64,000 bases of DNA from Novosphingobium resinovorum (GCF_027922145.1 NZ_BSFC01000039.1:1-64000); one strand, 5' to 3'. Shown: positions 7,083 to 16,693, counted from the stretch's first letter. The notes: a model not told the origin generated them from the letters alone. Program-made: numbers and translations.

Positions 7083-8897
7083 TCACTCCTCCTCGAACAA
7101 CCCCGCCAACTGCTCGATCATCGTCCCGCCGAGCTGTTCCGCGTCCATGATCGTCACGGCGCGGCGGTAGTAGCGGGTCACGTCGTGGCCGATGCCGATC
7201 GCCACCAGCTGGACCGGGGACTTACTCTCGATCCATTCGATCACGCGGCGCAGGTGCGCTTCCAGATAGCCCGCCGAGTTCACCGAGAGGGTCGAATCGT
7301 CCACCGGCGCGCCGTCGGAGATGACCATCAGGATGCGGCGGTCCTCCTGACGCGCCAGCATGCGGTTGTGCGCCCAGAGCAGCGCCTCGCCGTCGATGTT
7401 CTCCTTGAGCAGCCCCTCGCGCATCATCAGGCCGAGGTTCTTCTTGGCGCGGCGCCAGGGTTCGTCCGCCTTCTTGTAGACGATGTGGCGCAGGTCGTTG
7501 AGGCGGCCGGGGTGCGCGGGCTTGCCGTTCGCCAGCCAGCTTTCGCGGCTCTGGCCGCCCTTCCACGCGCGGGTGGTGAAGCCGAGGATCTCCACCTTCA
7601 CGCCGCAGCGCTCCAGCGTGCGCGCCAGCACATCCGCGCTGATCGCCGCGATCGAGATCGGGCGGCCGCGCATCGAGCCGGAATTGTCGAGCAGCAGGGT
7701 GACGACGGTGTCCTTGAACTCCACGTCGCGCTCGATCTTGTAGGACAGCGACTGCCCCGGCGAGACGACCACGCGCGCCAGACGCGCGGCATCGAGCAGG
7801 CCCTCTTCCTGGTCGAAGTCCCACGAGCGGTTCTGCTGCGCCATCAGGCGGCGCTGCAGGCGGTTGGCAAGCCGCGTCACCACACCCTGCAGGCCCTTGA
7901 GCTGCGCATCCAGATAAGCGCGCAGGCGGGTCAGTTCTTCTTCGTCGCAAAGGTCCGAAGCGCCGACGACTTCGTCGAAGGCCTCGGTGAAGACTTTGTA
8001 ATCGAAGCTGTCCGGGATGTCCGTCCATGGACGGTTCGGGCGAACGGGGAGCATGCCCTCCTCGCCTTCCTGGCCTTCTTCGCCCTCCTCCATGTCGTCG
8101 GAGGTTTCGCCTTCGGCCTCGCTCTCGCCTTCGTCGTCGCCCTGCGAAGGTTCGGCGGCCATTTCGGCGGGGTTCTGGTCCTGGCCCTCTTCGCCGCCTT
8201 CCTCCTGCTCCTCGGTCTCTTCCTCGCCGTCCATGTCCTCCATGTCGGTAGGTTCCTGCGGCACTTCCTCCGCGCGGGTGAGTTCGAGGTGCTGCAGCAT
8301 GTCGAGCGACAGGCTCTGGAACGCCTTCTGGTCGTGCAGCGAATTCGCCAGGGCATCGAAGTCGGTGCCCGCCTTGCGCTCGATCCACTTGCGGACCATT
8401 TCGACGCCGGGGCGGGCGATCTCGGGGATTTCCTGACCGGTCAGGCGCTCGCGCAGCAGCAAGGCCAACGCGGCGGGGACCGGCACGGCGTCGGGCGTGT
8501 CAGCGCGGCTGATCGGGTCGGAGATGATGCGCGTCAGCAGCGCGGCGTCCAGATTGTCGCGCATGCCGTCGTAGGCATTGGCGCCCAGCGCCTCGTAGCG
8601 CACCGTCTCCACCGCATCGAACGCGGCGCGCGCGGTCGGCTCGGCGGGGGCATTGCGCATGTGCAGCTTGTCGTCGTGGTGGCGCAGCTTGAGCGCGAAG
8701 CTGTCGGCGAAGCCGCGCGCCTGCATCGCGGCGGCGCGCGGCAGGCTGCGGCCGGGCATCGGCACGCGGAAGGTGTTGCCTGTGGAACTGGGCGCATCGG
8801 CGGTCCAGTTCACTTCGACCTCCGCCTCCTGCGCGATGGCGCGCGAGGCTCCGGTGAGGACGGACTTGAAGCGATCGGTTGGGGATTCGTCGGACAT
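7083..8897 (-). CDS. cobT: Aerobic cobaltochelatase subunit CobT
   Basis: This 604-residue protein is the large adaptor subunit of the ATP-dependent cobaltochelatase that inserts cobalt into hydrogenobyrinate diamide for cobalamin synthesis. It shows the family's three parts: an N-terminal domain, a very acidic Glu/Asp-rich linker (about 210-280), and a C-terminal von Willebrand A domain with the metal-binding motif DNSGSMRG. The partners CobS and CobN are not in the window; the upstream neighbour is the aldolase gene beyond a repeat. In many alphaproteobacteria cobS is adjacent, so their absence here is notable. Confidence 0.93.
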   Translation of the reverse strand: MSDESPTDRFKSVLTGASRAIAQEAEVEVNWTADAPSSTGNTFRVPMPGRSLPRAAAMQARGFADSFALKLRHHDDKLHMRNAPAEPTARAAFDAVETVRYEALGANAYDGMRDNLDAALLTRIISDPISRADTPDAVPVPAALALLLRERLTGQEIPEIARPGVEMVRKWIERKAGTDFDALANSLHDQKAFQSLSLDMLQHLELTRAEEVPQEPTDMEDMDGEEETEEQEEGGEEGQDQNPAEMAAEPSQGDDEGESEAEGETSDDMEEGEEGQEGEEGMLPVRPNRPWTDIPDSFDYKVFTEAFDEVVGASDLCDEEELTRLRAYLDAQLKGLQGVVTRLANRLQRRLMAQQNRSWDFDQEEGLLDAARLARVVVSPGQSLSYKIERDVEFKDTVVTLLLDNSGSMRGRPISIAAISADVLARTLERCGVKVEILGFTTRAWKGGQSRESWLANGKPAHPGRLNDLRHIVYKKADEPWRRAKKNLGLMMREGLLKENIDGEALLWAHNRMLARQEDRRILMVISDGAPVDDSTLSVNSAGYLEAHLRRVIEWIESKSPVQLVAIGIGHDVTRYYRRAVTIMDAEQLGGTMIEQLAGLFEEE

Positions 8898-8979
8898 TGC
8901 CCGAGGTGCCTAGCGCATTGGCGCGGCTGGCTCAAATGGGCGATGTGAGAGGGGGTGGTTTGGGGCGTGAGGCTGAAGC

Positions 8980-9110
8980 CCACCCCTGCCCCCTCCCGCA
9001 AGCGGGAGGGGAATGAGAGCACTGCGTCTTGCCCTCCCGCATGCGGGAGGGCCGGGAGGCTTGGCCCGCAAGGCCTAGCCGGACGGGGTGGGCAGACCCC
9101 GCCCCGTCAG
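8980..9110. repeat. Palindromic repeat cluster
   Basis: Two hairpins of the form CCCTCCCGCAAGCGGGAGGGG and CCCTCCCGCATGCGGGAGGG lie in the gap between cobT and the aldolase gene, followed by inverse copies of a GC-rich CCCACCCC/GGGGTGGG flank. They can fold strongly and probably form a terminator-like or REP element. No gene is seen here. Confidence 0.65.
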
Positions 9111-9111
9111 A

Positions 9112-9762
9112 TCAGATCGACTGCCCGGTCTTCGCCCAGTCGGCGAGGAAGCCTTCGATGCCCTTTTCGGTCAGGACGTGCTTGAACAGGCCCTTGATGA
9201 CCGACGGCGGCGCGGTCATCACGTCGGCGCCGATGCGCGCGGCTTCCAGAACGTGAACGCCGTGGCGCACCGAGGCGACGAGGATCTCGGTCGCGAAGTT
9301 GTAGTTGTCGTAGATCAGGCGGATGTCGCTGATGAGCGCCATGCCGTCGAAGCCGTTGTCATCGTGACGGCCGACGAAGGGCGACACGAAGGTCGCGCCG
9401 GCCTTGGCGGCGAGCAGCGCCTGGTTGGCCGAGAAGCACAGCGTCACGTTGACCATGGTGCCTTCGCCGGTCAGCGCCTTGCAGGTCTTGAGGCCGTCGA
9501 TGGTGAGCGGCACCTTGATGCAGACGTTGTCGGCGATCTTGCGCAGGATTTCGGCCTCGCGCATCATGCCCGCGTGGTCGAGCGCGACGACTTCGGCGCT
9601 GACGGGGCCGGTGGTCAGCTTGCAGATCTCGGCGGTGACTTCCATGAAATCACGGCCCGACTTGGCGATCAGCGACGGGTTGGTGGTCACGCCGTCGAGC
9701 AGGCCGGTGTCGGCCAGTTCCTTGATGTCGGCGATTTCGGCGGTGTCGGCGAAGAACTTCAT
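9112..9762 (-). CDS. fsa: Fructose-6-phosphate aldolase / transaldolase-like protein
   Basis: The 216-residue protein is a small transaldolase-family member of the TalC/Fsa type. The N-terminus MKFFADTAEI and the motif DGVTTNPSLIAKSGR are typical, and the Schiff-base lysine is in CIKVPLT (Lys83). It cleaves or transfers a dihydroxyacetone unit between sugar phosphates in the non-oxidative pentose phosphate pathway. True transaldolase and fructose-6-phosphate aldolase cannot be separated with certainty from sequence. It is a single gene flanked by palindromic repeats. Confidence 0.9.
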   Translation of the reverse strand: MKFFADTAEIADIKELADTGLLDGVTTNPSLIAKSGRDFMEVTAEICKLTTGPVSAEVVALDHAGMMREAEILRKIADNVCIKVPLTIDGLKTCKALTGEGTMVNVTLCFSANQALLAAKAGATFVSPFVGRHDDNGFDGMALISDIRLIYDNYNFATEILVASVRHGVHVLEAARIGADVMTAPPSVIKGLFKHVLTEKGIEGFLADWAKTGQSI

Positions 9763-9864
9763 GGCGTGCGTATCCCTGCGGCGCCGCGACGGGGGCGGCG
9801 ATTCTGGGCGCCCCTATAGGCAATGCCGCGCCGGGGTGCCACCCGTGTTGGCATGCGCGCACAC

Positions 9865-9988
9865 CCCCGTCATCCCAGCGAAAGCTGGGACCGCTGGCCT
9901 GTTACGGCCAACGCGCGTTCGAACTCAGCCCCGCCGAGGGTTGGGCTTGGCTCGGCCAGCGGTCCCAGCTTTCGCTGGGATGACGGGG
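9865..9988. repeat. 35-bp perfect inverted repeat (REP type)
   Basis: The arms at 9865-9899 and 9954-9988 are perfect 35-bp inverses around a 54-bp spacer. The core is CATCCCAGCGAAAGCTGGGA. It is the same family as the repeats at 1403, 16576 and 54224, between the end of the DUF4197 gene and the aldolase gene. Confidence 0.9.
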
Positions 9989-9997
9989 CTTTATCGA

Positions 9998-10693
9998 TTA
10001 AATGCCCTTAGCCAGCTTCAACGCCGCGATCAGCGCGCCGTCATTGGTGCTTTCGGGATGCGCGCGGATATCCGCTTCCTGCGCGCCGATCTCGTACCAG
10101 ATCGCATTGTCCGCCTCGAGCGCCAGGGCATGCGCCGCGTCCGCCATGTTCACGCCGGTCAGCGCATTGACGGCGGTATTGAGGATCGGGTCCTCGGCCA
10201 TGCGCATCACCCGGTCGAGTTCCGGGATCATCGCATTGACGAGGCCGGAGCCCATCGACTGGCGCAGGAACGTCGTCGCCGAAGTATCCCCGCCCCGCAG
10301 CAGAGCCAGCGCGTCGGTCACCGTCAGCGAGCGGACCGCGTCGTAGACGATCGGTGCCGCGACGCGCGCGCCGTCCTCGGCGATGCGGTTCAGTTCGCGC
10401 TGGAGCTTTTCCTTGAACAGCGGCGAGCGGAATATTTTCTGCGCCACCGACCCCGGACGGCCGAACAGCACCGGCATGTTGATCCGGGCGACCTGGCTGT
10501 CCCAGAAACCGTCGGGCTGCGTCAGCCGCGCGAAGGCGCGCTGGCTGGAAAGCATCAGCAGGTTCTCGATGATATCGGTATAGCTGGGCCGCCCGATCGT
10601 GGTGCAGCCCGGTAGTGCCATGACGCCCGTAGCCAGAAATCCGGCCAAAACTGCCCGTCGTCCCACTGCCTGCATGCTCGATCCCCCATTCAT
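9998..10693 (-). CDS. DUF4197 lipoprotein
   Basis: The 231-residue product starts at ATG 10693, with AAGGAG nine bases upstream; the track's earlier start has no ribosome site. Residues 1-30 are a lipoprotein signal with lipobox LPGC. The rest matches the conserved DUF4197 pattern: SPLFKEKLQRELNR, ALALLRGGDTSATTFLRQ and a helical C-terminus. Function is unknown in this family. It is divergent from priA and its start is about 50 bp from the priA start, so the promoter region is shared. Confidence 0.85.
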   Translation of the reverse strand: MNGGSSMQAVGRRAVLAGFLATGVMALPGCTTIGRPSYTDIIENLLMLSSQRAFARLTQPDGFWDSQVARINMPVLFGRPGSVAQKIFRSPLFKEKLQRELNRIAEDGARVAAPIVYDAVRSLTVTDALALLRGGDTSATTFLRQSMGSGLVNAMIPELDRVMRMAEDPILNTAVNALTGVNMADAAHALALEADNAIWYEIGAQEADIRAHPESTNDGALIAALKLAKGI

Positions 10694-10743
10694 CTGCGCG
10701 TACTCCTTCACGACCCCGTTTGCCCGCGCCTATATGAACGCAG

Positions 10744-12909
10744 ATGCAACGTGTCCGACTCCTCGTCTTCAACGCCGCGCTGGGCGTCCTCGACTATCGC
10801 GTGCCGGAGGGAATGACGATCGAATTCGGATCGATCGTCGTCGCCCCCCTCGGTCCGCGACAGGTGTTGGGCATCGTCTGGGAACCAGAACGCCTAAATG
10901 CGCAGGAAGTGCCTGAAAGCAAACTGAGACCTTTGCTCGGCGTGATGCCCGCGCCGCCGCTGTCGGAGCGGTTGCGGCGACTGATCGAATGGACCGCCGA
11001 TTACTACTGCGCCCCGCTGTCGTCGGTTGCGCGCATGGCGCTGGGCAGCATGTCGGCGCTGCGCGGCGGCGGCACGACCACCGAATACCGCCTGACCGGC
11101 GAGGAGCCCGCCCGCCTTACGCCCCAGCGCGCAGCAGCGCTCGATGCGCTGCAGGGGGAGCAAGGCTCGATCCGCGAGCTGGCGGAACTCGCCAGCGTAT
11201 CGGAGGGCGTGCTGCGCGGCATGGTCGGCGCGGGACTGCTGGAGGCGGTGACGGTCGATCTCGACCGGCCCTATCCCCCTGCCCGCCCGGAATTCGCCGA
11301 GCCGAAGCTCAACGACATCCAGCAGCACGCCGCCGACATTTTCGTCGAGGCGGTGAAGGCAAAGAAGTTCGCCCCCTTTCTGCTCGACGGCGTCACCGGC
11401 TCGGGCAAGACCGAGTGCTACTTCGAGGCTGTCGCCGAAGCGATACGCATGGAGCGGCAAGTGCTGGTGCTGCTCCCCGAGATCGCGCTGACCGAAAATT
11501 TCCTGCGCCGCTTCGAGCATCGTTTTGGGGTGCCGCCGGTGCTGTGGCATTCGTCCTTGAAGTCCAGCGAAAGGCGCCGGGCGTGGCGTGCGGTATCGTT
11601 AGGTGCCGCTAAGGTCATCGTGGGTGCCCGCTCTGCGCTGTTCCTGCCTTACGCGAATCTGGGCCTGATCGTGGTCGACGAGGCGCACGAAATCTCGTTC
11701 AAGCAGGACGACGGGGTGCGCTACAACGCCCGTGACGTGGCCGTGATGCGCGCGAAATTCGAAGGAATTCCTATAGTTCTGGCCAGCGCCACCCCGGCGC
11801 TGGAATCGATGCAGCTGGCCGAAGCCGGGGTCTACCGCAAGATCGACCTGCCCTCGCGCTTCGGCGGCGCGACATTGCCCGCGATCAACATCCTCGACCT
11901 GCGCGAAGAGGCCCCCGAACGCGGCCGCTGGATCGCGCCAAGACTGGTGCAGGCGATGAAGGACCGGCTGGCCAAGGGCGAGCAATCGCTGCTGTTCCTC
12001 AACCGCCGGGGCTATGCGCCGCTGACCTTGTGCCGCAACTGCGGCTACCGCTTCCAGTGCCCCAACTGCACTGCATGGCTGGTAGAACACAGGTTTTCCA
12101 AGAGGTTAGCCTGCCACCACTGCGGCCACGAGACGCCCGTGCCGGAAGCCTGTCCCGATTGCGGCACCGGCGACTGCCTCGTCGCCTGCGGCCCCGGGGT
12201 GGAGCGCATCGCCGACGAAGTGGCGGAAATCCTGCCCGAAGCGCGCACCGCCCTCGTCACCTCGGACACCATGAACACCCCCGCCGCGATCGGCGAATTC
12301 GTCGCGATGGCGGAAAACAAGGCGATCGACGTCATCATCGGCACCCAGCTGGTGACCAAGGGCTACCACTTCCCCGACCTGACGCTGGTGGGCGTGGTAG
12401 ACGCCGACCTCGGCCTCGAAGGCGGAGATTTGCGAGCCGGTGAAAGGACTTACCAGCAGATCGCCCAGGTCGCCGGCCGTGCGGGACGGGGCGAGAAGCC
12501 CGGCGAAGTCCTCATCCAGACCCGCCACCCCGAAGCCGCCGTCATCGCCGCCCTGGCCAACGGCGACCGCGACGCCTTCTATGCCGCCGAGACCGAAGCC
12601 CGCCGCGACGCTGGGGCGCCGCCCTTCGGGCGTTGGGCTGCGATCATCGTCAGTTCGGAGGACCAGGCCGAGGCACTATCCGCCGCCCGCGCGATCGGCG
12701 GGACAGCGCCGAACCTCCCCGACATGCTGGTGCTCGGCCCTGCCCCCGCTCCGCTCTCCCTGCTGCGTGGCCGCCATCGCTTCCGGCTGCTGATCAACGC
12801 GCGCCGCTCGGCGGAACTGCAGAAAACATTGCGCGAATGGCTCGATCCGCTCGAGTTTCCACGCGGGGTGCGCGTGAACATCGACATCGACCCCTACTCG
12901 TTCGTGTGA
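10744..12909 (+). CDS. priA: Primosomal replication restart helicase PriA
   Basis: The 721-residue superfamily-2 helicase restarts stalled replication forks in the cytoplasm. An N-terminal DNA 3'-end-binding domain is followed by Walker A GVTGSGKTE (about residue 218), Walker B VVDEAHE, and eight zinc-binding cysteines in the CRNCGY ... CPNC ... CHHCGH ... CPDCG region. The helicase motif QVAGRAGRG near residue 575 completes the set. ATG 10744 is the natural start. The last 16 bases overlap the convergent CPBP protease gene. Confidence 0.97.
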   Translation: MQRVRLLVFNAALGVLDYRVPEGMTIEFGSIVVAPLGPRQVLGIVWEPERLNAQEVPESKLRPLLGVMPAPPLSERLRRLIEWTADYYCAPLSSVARMALGSMSALRGGGTTTEYRLTGEEPARLTPQRAAALDALQGEQGSIRELAELASVSEGVLRGMVGAGLLEAVTVDLDRPYPPARPEFAEPKLNDIQQHAADIFVEAVKAKKFAPFLLDGVTGSGKTECYFEAVAEAIRMERQVLVLLPEIALTENFLRRFEHRFGVPPVLWHSSLKSSERRRAWRAVSLGAAKVIVGARSALFLPYANLGLIVVDEAHEISFKQDDGVRYNARDVAVMRAKFEGIPIVLASATPALESMQLAEAGVYRKIDLPSRFGGATLPAINILDLREEAPERGRWIAPRLVQAMKDRLAKGEQSLLFLNRRGYAPLTLCRNCGYRFQCPNCTAWLVEHRFSKRLACHHCGHETPVPEACPDCGTGDCLVACGPGVERIADEVAEILPEARTALVTSDTMNTPAAIGEFVAMAENKAIDVIIGTQLVTKGYHFPDLTLVGVVDADLGLEGGDLRAGERTYQQIAQVAGRAGRGEKPGEVLIQTRHPEAAVIAALANGDRDAFYAAETEARRDAGAPPFGRWAAIIVSSEDQAEALSAARAIGGTAPNLPDMLVLGPAPAPLSLLRGRHRFRLLINARRSAELQKTLREWLDPLEFPRGVRVNIDIDPYSFV

Positions 12910-13796
12910 CACCGCTTCCAGCGCGGCGGCATGAACTCCCCCTTGCGGTAGGCGTATCGCAGCAGGGCGACGCCCGCGATCGTCGCCACCACCAGCGCCA
13001 CGCCCGAGGCTTCGAGCCCGAACGCCCCGCCGGTCAGGAGTTCAGGCCCGCTGAGGCGCGTCTCCACCAGCCCGCGCGGCGTCCCTCCCCCGGAAACGGG
13101 GATCGACCAGATCCACCCCTGAGTGAAGTTCCAGCCCATGTGCAGCCCGATCGGCGCCCATAGTCGCCGCGTTACAAGATAGGCCGCACCCAGCAGGATC
13201 CCCGCCTCGCAAGCGATGGCGAAGGCGGCAAACAAGCTGGCACCGGGATTCATGAGATGGGCGAATCCGAAGAATGCGGACGTCAGCGCCAGCGCCGCCC
13301 ATGTTCCGAAAACTGCCTCGAGCTGGCGCTGGATGACGCCGCGGAACACGGCCTCCTCCACCATACCGCTATAGAATGCGATCCCGAACCAGACCCACAA
13401 GTCGCCCGTGCCTCGCAGCCCGACGATCGAAAGCCCTCCAAGCAGTGCGACCGCTCCGACGACAAGGCTGAACAGGATCACGCCGCCCAGCACACCCGCT
13501 GTCAGTTCTCCTCCGGCGCGCCCGGGCCGGACGCCATTGCGCGGCTCCCGCACGATCCAGCGCAGGAAGGCATGATAAGCCAGCAGTCCGCAAATCCCGA
13601 CCAGCAAGCCCGAGAGCGCCCGCAGCGGCGAGGAACGATCGATATGAAGCGCGTTGATGACGAAGCCCGGCAGGATCGCGCCAAGAGCCACCAGAACCAC
13701 GCCGATCGGCAGAAGCACCAGTGGATGCGCAAGAAAGCGGCGAAACGGCTCCCATTTGCCACGTTCCTGCCCTGCTTCATCGATAGCGTTTGTCAT
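12894..13796 (-). CDS. CPBP-family intramembrane metalloprotease
   Basis: The real gene is 300 residues from ATG 13796, with AGGAG before it; the longer frame to 14165 has no support. It has several membrane segments and the conserved glutamates EEAVFRG (Glu147/148, Arg152), plus histidines in FGFAHLM and HMGWNF that bind zinc in the CAAX prenyl protease/bacteriocin-processing family. The biological substrate is unknown. It is convergent with priA and their ends overlap by 16 bp. Upstream lies a 670-bp gap with no clear gene. Confidence 0.85.
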   Translation of the reverse strand: MTNAIDEAGQERGKWEPFRRFLAHPLVLLPIGVVLVALGAILPGFVINALHIDRSSPLRALSGLLVGICGLLAYHAFLRWIVREPRNGVRPGRAGGELTAGVLGGVILFSLVVGAVALLGGLSIVGLRGTGDLWVWFGIAFYSGMVEEAVFRGVIQRQLEAVFGTWAALALTSAFFGFAHLMNPGASLFAAFAIACEAGILLGAAYLVTRRLWAPIGLHMGWNFTQGWIWSIPVSGGGTPRGLVETRLSGPELLTGGAFGLEASGVALVVATIAGVALLRYAYRKGEFMPPRWKRCHTNE

Positions 13797-14468
13797 ACCG
13801 CCCCCCCGCTCCTGCCCCGGGGCTTGAAGCGGAAGTTTCGATGACTGTCGAGCGGAAGCCGGAAGTCGGTGCCCTTTTGCTCGCCAGCAATCGGGGCCTC
13901 CCATTTCATCCGCGCCGCCCGTGAACCGGATAGCATGAAAAATGTCCTCCCTGCGACGACGAGCGACATTCCGCCAAACGGGTCCGCATTCCCCAATGCC
14001 GTCCAAGACGACATATCGCATAGGCGGTTCGCCGCGAAAGGGCCGCATCTCAGTTCGAGCCATCGCATAATGGTCGGCATCGCTGCTCCGTCGGCATCGT
14101 CCAGAGTAACGCTGCAAAGAAGCACCGATCCGCATCGACGGCCATGCACCGAGGCGTCCGTTCACCCAAGTTCTCTGGCCGTCAGCCGTAATACAACTGG
14201 CGGCACGGCGCGGGCCAGACCCTCGATTCGATGGGTTGTCGGAATACTCCGCAGCGAATTCGTGCCCGACATTGCACGCCGCTTCGCCGGCAGGCTTCCT
14301 GCCGCTTGCTTTTAAACTGTTTACCTGTCCTTTGTCCCCAGGGCCAAAGGGGCACCTTGCGTTGTAACGGTATCGTCGCTATGCGCGCCCCGTCAGCGGG
14401 CTGGGGGAGCACGCGCTGTTGTTGCGTCCCCGACCCGAACCCACCTGCGATGTAAGGATAGGACAGGC
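13797..14468. other. Long gene-poor gap before the atp operon
   Basis: No convincing gene was seen in this 672-bp gap. The open frames here (148 residues on plus, 118 and 76 on minus) have no ribosome sites and no family motifs. A 7-bp hairpin CGGCAGG/CCTGCCG lies at 14288-14304, followed by T-rich sequence. The 3' part probably holds the promoter of the F1 operon. Confidence 0.5.
14288..14312 (+). terminator. Possible hairpin terminator upstream of atpH
   Basis: Perfect 7-bp stem CGGCAGG/CCTGCCG with a 3-base loop, followed by CTTGCTTTT. No plus-strand gene precedes it, so it may be an inert hairpin or end an unrecognised transcript. Confidence 0.3.
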
Positions 14469-15023
14469 GTGGAGAATTCCGGAGGCATCAAGGCCAGCTT
14501 GCAGGGACGCTACGCTTCGGCGTTGTTCGATCTCGCGAGCGAGAACGGCTCGGTTTCGGCCGTTGAGAACGACCTCGACAACCTCGGCCAGGCCCTGCGC
14601 GAGAGCGACGAGCTTGCCGCGCTGATTCGCAATCCGCAAATCAGCCGCGATGCCGCCGCCAAGGCGATCGAAGCGGTCGCGGGCGTGCTCGGCACCTCGC
14701 CGCTCACCAAGAACTTCCTCGGCGTTCTGGCAGGCAATCGCCGCCTGTCGGCCCTGCCCGAGATCATCCGCGCCTTCGCCAGCATCGCCGCCGCCCAGCG
14801 CGGCGAAGCGACGGCCGAAGTCGCATCCGCCCACGCGCTTTCCGACGAGCAGGTCGAACAGCTTCGCCAGAAGCTGGAAGTGCGTGAGGGTCGCAAGGTC
14901 AAGATCAAGACCAGCGTCGATCCGGAACTGCTCGGCGGCCTCGTCGTCACCATCGGTTCCAAGCGCATCGACAGCTCGATCCGCACCCGTCTCAATTCGC
15001 TCGCCCAGGCCATGAAGGGCTAA
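14469..15023 (+). CDS. atpH: F1 ATP synthase delta subunit
   Basis: The 184-residue delta subunit joins F1 to the peripheral stalk. It starts at GTG 14469 with AAGGATAGGA upstream. The helical N-terminal half (GRYASALFDLASENGSV) and the C-terminal end (VDPELLGGLVVTIGSKRIDSS) are the family signatures. It is the first gene of atpHAGDC, whose order is typical of alphaproteobacteria with the F0 genes elsewhere. Confidence 0.95.
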   Translation: MENSGGIKASLQGRYASALFDLASENGSVSAVENDLDNLGQALRESDELAALIRNPQISRDAAAKAIEAVAGVLGTSPLTKNFLGVLAGNRRLSALPEIIRAFASIAAAQRGEATAEVASAHALSDEQVEQLRQKLEVREGRKVKIKTSVDPELLGGLVVTIGSKRIDSSIRTRLNSLAQAMKG

Positions 15024-15036
15024 GAAAGGCAGAACA

Positions 15037-16566
15037 ATGGATATCCGCGCAGCAGAAATCTCGAAGGTCATCAAGGACCAGATCGCCAGCTTCGGCACCG
15101 AAGCCCAGGTTTCGGAAGTCGGTTCGGTTCTGTCGGTCGGTGACGGCATCGCCCGCATCCACGGCCTCGACAACTGCCAGGCCGGCGAGATGGTCGAATT
15201 CTCGAACGGCGTGCAGGGCATGGCCCTCAACCTCGAAGCCGACAACGTCGGCGTCGTGATCTTCGGCTCGGACGCCGAGATCAAGGAAGGCGACAGCGTC
15301 AAGCGCACCGGCACCATCGTCGACGTTCCCGTCGGCAAGGGCCTGCTCGGCCGCGTGGTCGATGCGCTCGGCAACCCGATCGACGGCAAGGGCCCGATCG
15401 TTGCCGACAAGCGCGCCCGCGTCGAATCGAAGGCTCCGGGCATCATCCCGCGCAAGTCGGTGCACGAACCCGTGCAGACCGGCCTCAAGGCGATCGACGC
15501 TCTCGTTCCCGTCGGCCGTGGCCAGCGCGAGCTGATCATCGGTGACCGCCAGACCGGCAAGACCGCCGTAGCCATCGACACCTTCATCAACCAGAAGGAA
15601 GCGAACCAGGGCGACGACGAGGGCAAGAAGCTCTACTGCATCTACGTCGCAGTCGGCCAGAAGCGCTCGACCGTCGCGCAGATCGTGCGTCAGCTCGAAG
15701 AGAACGGCGCGATGGAATACTCCATCGTCGTCGCCGCGACCGCTTCGGAGCCGGCTCCGCTGCAGTACCTCGCGCCCTACACCGGCGCCGCGATGGGCGA
15801 ATTCTTCCGCGACAACGGCATGCACGCCGTGATCGTGTACGACGACCTTTCCAAGCAGGCCGTCGCCTACCGCCAGATGTCGCTCCTTCTGCGCCGTCCG
15901 CCGGGCCGTGAAGCCTACCCCGGCGACGTGTTCTATCTCCACAGCCGCCTGCTGGAGCGCGCGGCCAAGCTCAACGACGAGAACGGTGCCGGCTCGCTGA
16001 CCGCCCTTCCCGTCATCGAGACGCAGGCCGGCGACGTTTCGGCCTACATCCCGACCAACGTGATCTCGATCACCGACGGCCAGATCTTCCTTGAAACCGG
16101 CCTGTTCTACCAGGGCATCCGTCCGGCCATCAACGTGGGTCTGTCGGTGTCGCGCGTGGGCGGTTCGGCCCAGACCAAGGCGATGAAGAAGGTCGCCGGT
16201 TCGATCAAGCTGGAGCTGGCGCAGTACCGCGAAATGGCGGCGTTCGCCCAGTTCGGTTCGGACCTCGACGCCTCGACCCAGAAGCTGCTCAACCGCGGTG
16301 CGCGCCTGACCGAACTGCTCAAGCAGAAGCAGTTCTCGCCGCTCGCCTTCGAAGAGCAGACCGTGTCGATCTTCGCCGGCACCAACGGCTACCTCGACGC
16401 CCTGCCGGTCTCGAAGGTCACCGAGTACGAGGCCGAGATGCTCAGCTACATGCACTCGGAACATGCCGACGTGCTGGCGCTGATCCGCTCGACCAAGGAC
16501 TTCGGCGACGAAGCCAAGAGCAAGACCAAGGCCGCGCTCGACGCCTTCGCCAAGCAGTTCGCTTAA
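15037..16566 (+). CDS. atpA: F1 ATP synthase alpha subunit
   Basis: The 509-residue regulatory nucleotide-binding subunit of the F1 catalytic ring. The N-terminus MDIRAAEISKVIKDQI is typical. The P-loop GDRQTGKT is near residue 170, and the family signature PAINVGLSVSRVGG is near residue 360. It begins 13 bp after atpH. A palindromic repeat element sits in the 127-bp gap to atpG. Confidence 0.98.
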   Translation: MDIRAAEISKVIKDQIASFGTEAQVSEVGSVLSVGDGIARIHGLDNCQAGEMVEFSNGVQGMALNLEADNVGVVIFGSDAEIKEGDSVKRTGTIVDVPVGKGLLGRVVDALGNPIDGKGPIVADKRARVESKAPGIIPRKSVHEPVQTGLKAIDALVPVGRGQRELIIGDRQTGKTAVAIDTFINQKEANQGDDEGKKLYCIYVAVGQKRSTVAQIVRQLEENGAMEYSIVVAATASEPAPLQYLAPYTGAAMGEFFRDNGMHAVIVYDDLSKQAVAYRQMSLLLRRPPGREAYPGDVFYLHSRLLERAAKLNDENGAGSLTALPVIETQAGDVSAYIPTNVISITDGQIFLETGLFYQGIRPAINVGLSVSRVGGSAQTKAMKKVAGSIKLELAQYREMAAFAQFGSDLDASTQKLLNRGARLTELLKQKQFSPLAFEEQTVSIFAGTNGYLDALPVSKVTEYEAEMLSYMHSEHADVLALIRSTKDFGDEAKSKTKAALDAFAKQFA

Positions 16567-16575
16567 GTTAAACCG

Positions 16576-16675
16576 TCATCCCGGCGAAAGCCGGGATCGC
16601 AGGCGGTCTTGAAGCAGCCTTCCTGAAAGGCCCCGCCTAAAGACCGCCACCGGTCCCGGATCAAGTCCGGGACGA
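16576..16675. repeat. Composite palindromic repeat inside the atp operon
   Basis: The atpA-atpG gap carries two hairpins: ATCCCGGC/GCCGGGAT (16578-16597) and GTCCCGGA/TCCGGGAC (16653-16673). Between them, GGCGGTCTT (16602-16610) is the exact inverse of AAGACCGCC (16640-16648). The element is symmetric overall, like a REPIN, and could slow polymerase or stabilise the upstream transcript. Confidence 0.85.
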
Positions 16676-16693
16676 CGCAACGAGGAACAACGA

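Noticed and set aside
6927..8948. Plus-strand frame of 673 codons antisense to cobT
   Set aside because: No ribosome site or family motif; it mirrors the cobT codon pattern.
13869..14315. 148-residue plus frame in the gap before atpH
   Set aside because: No ribosome site, no family motif, atypical composition.
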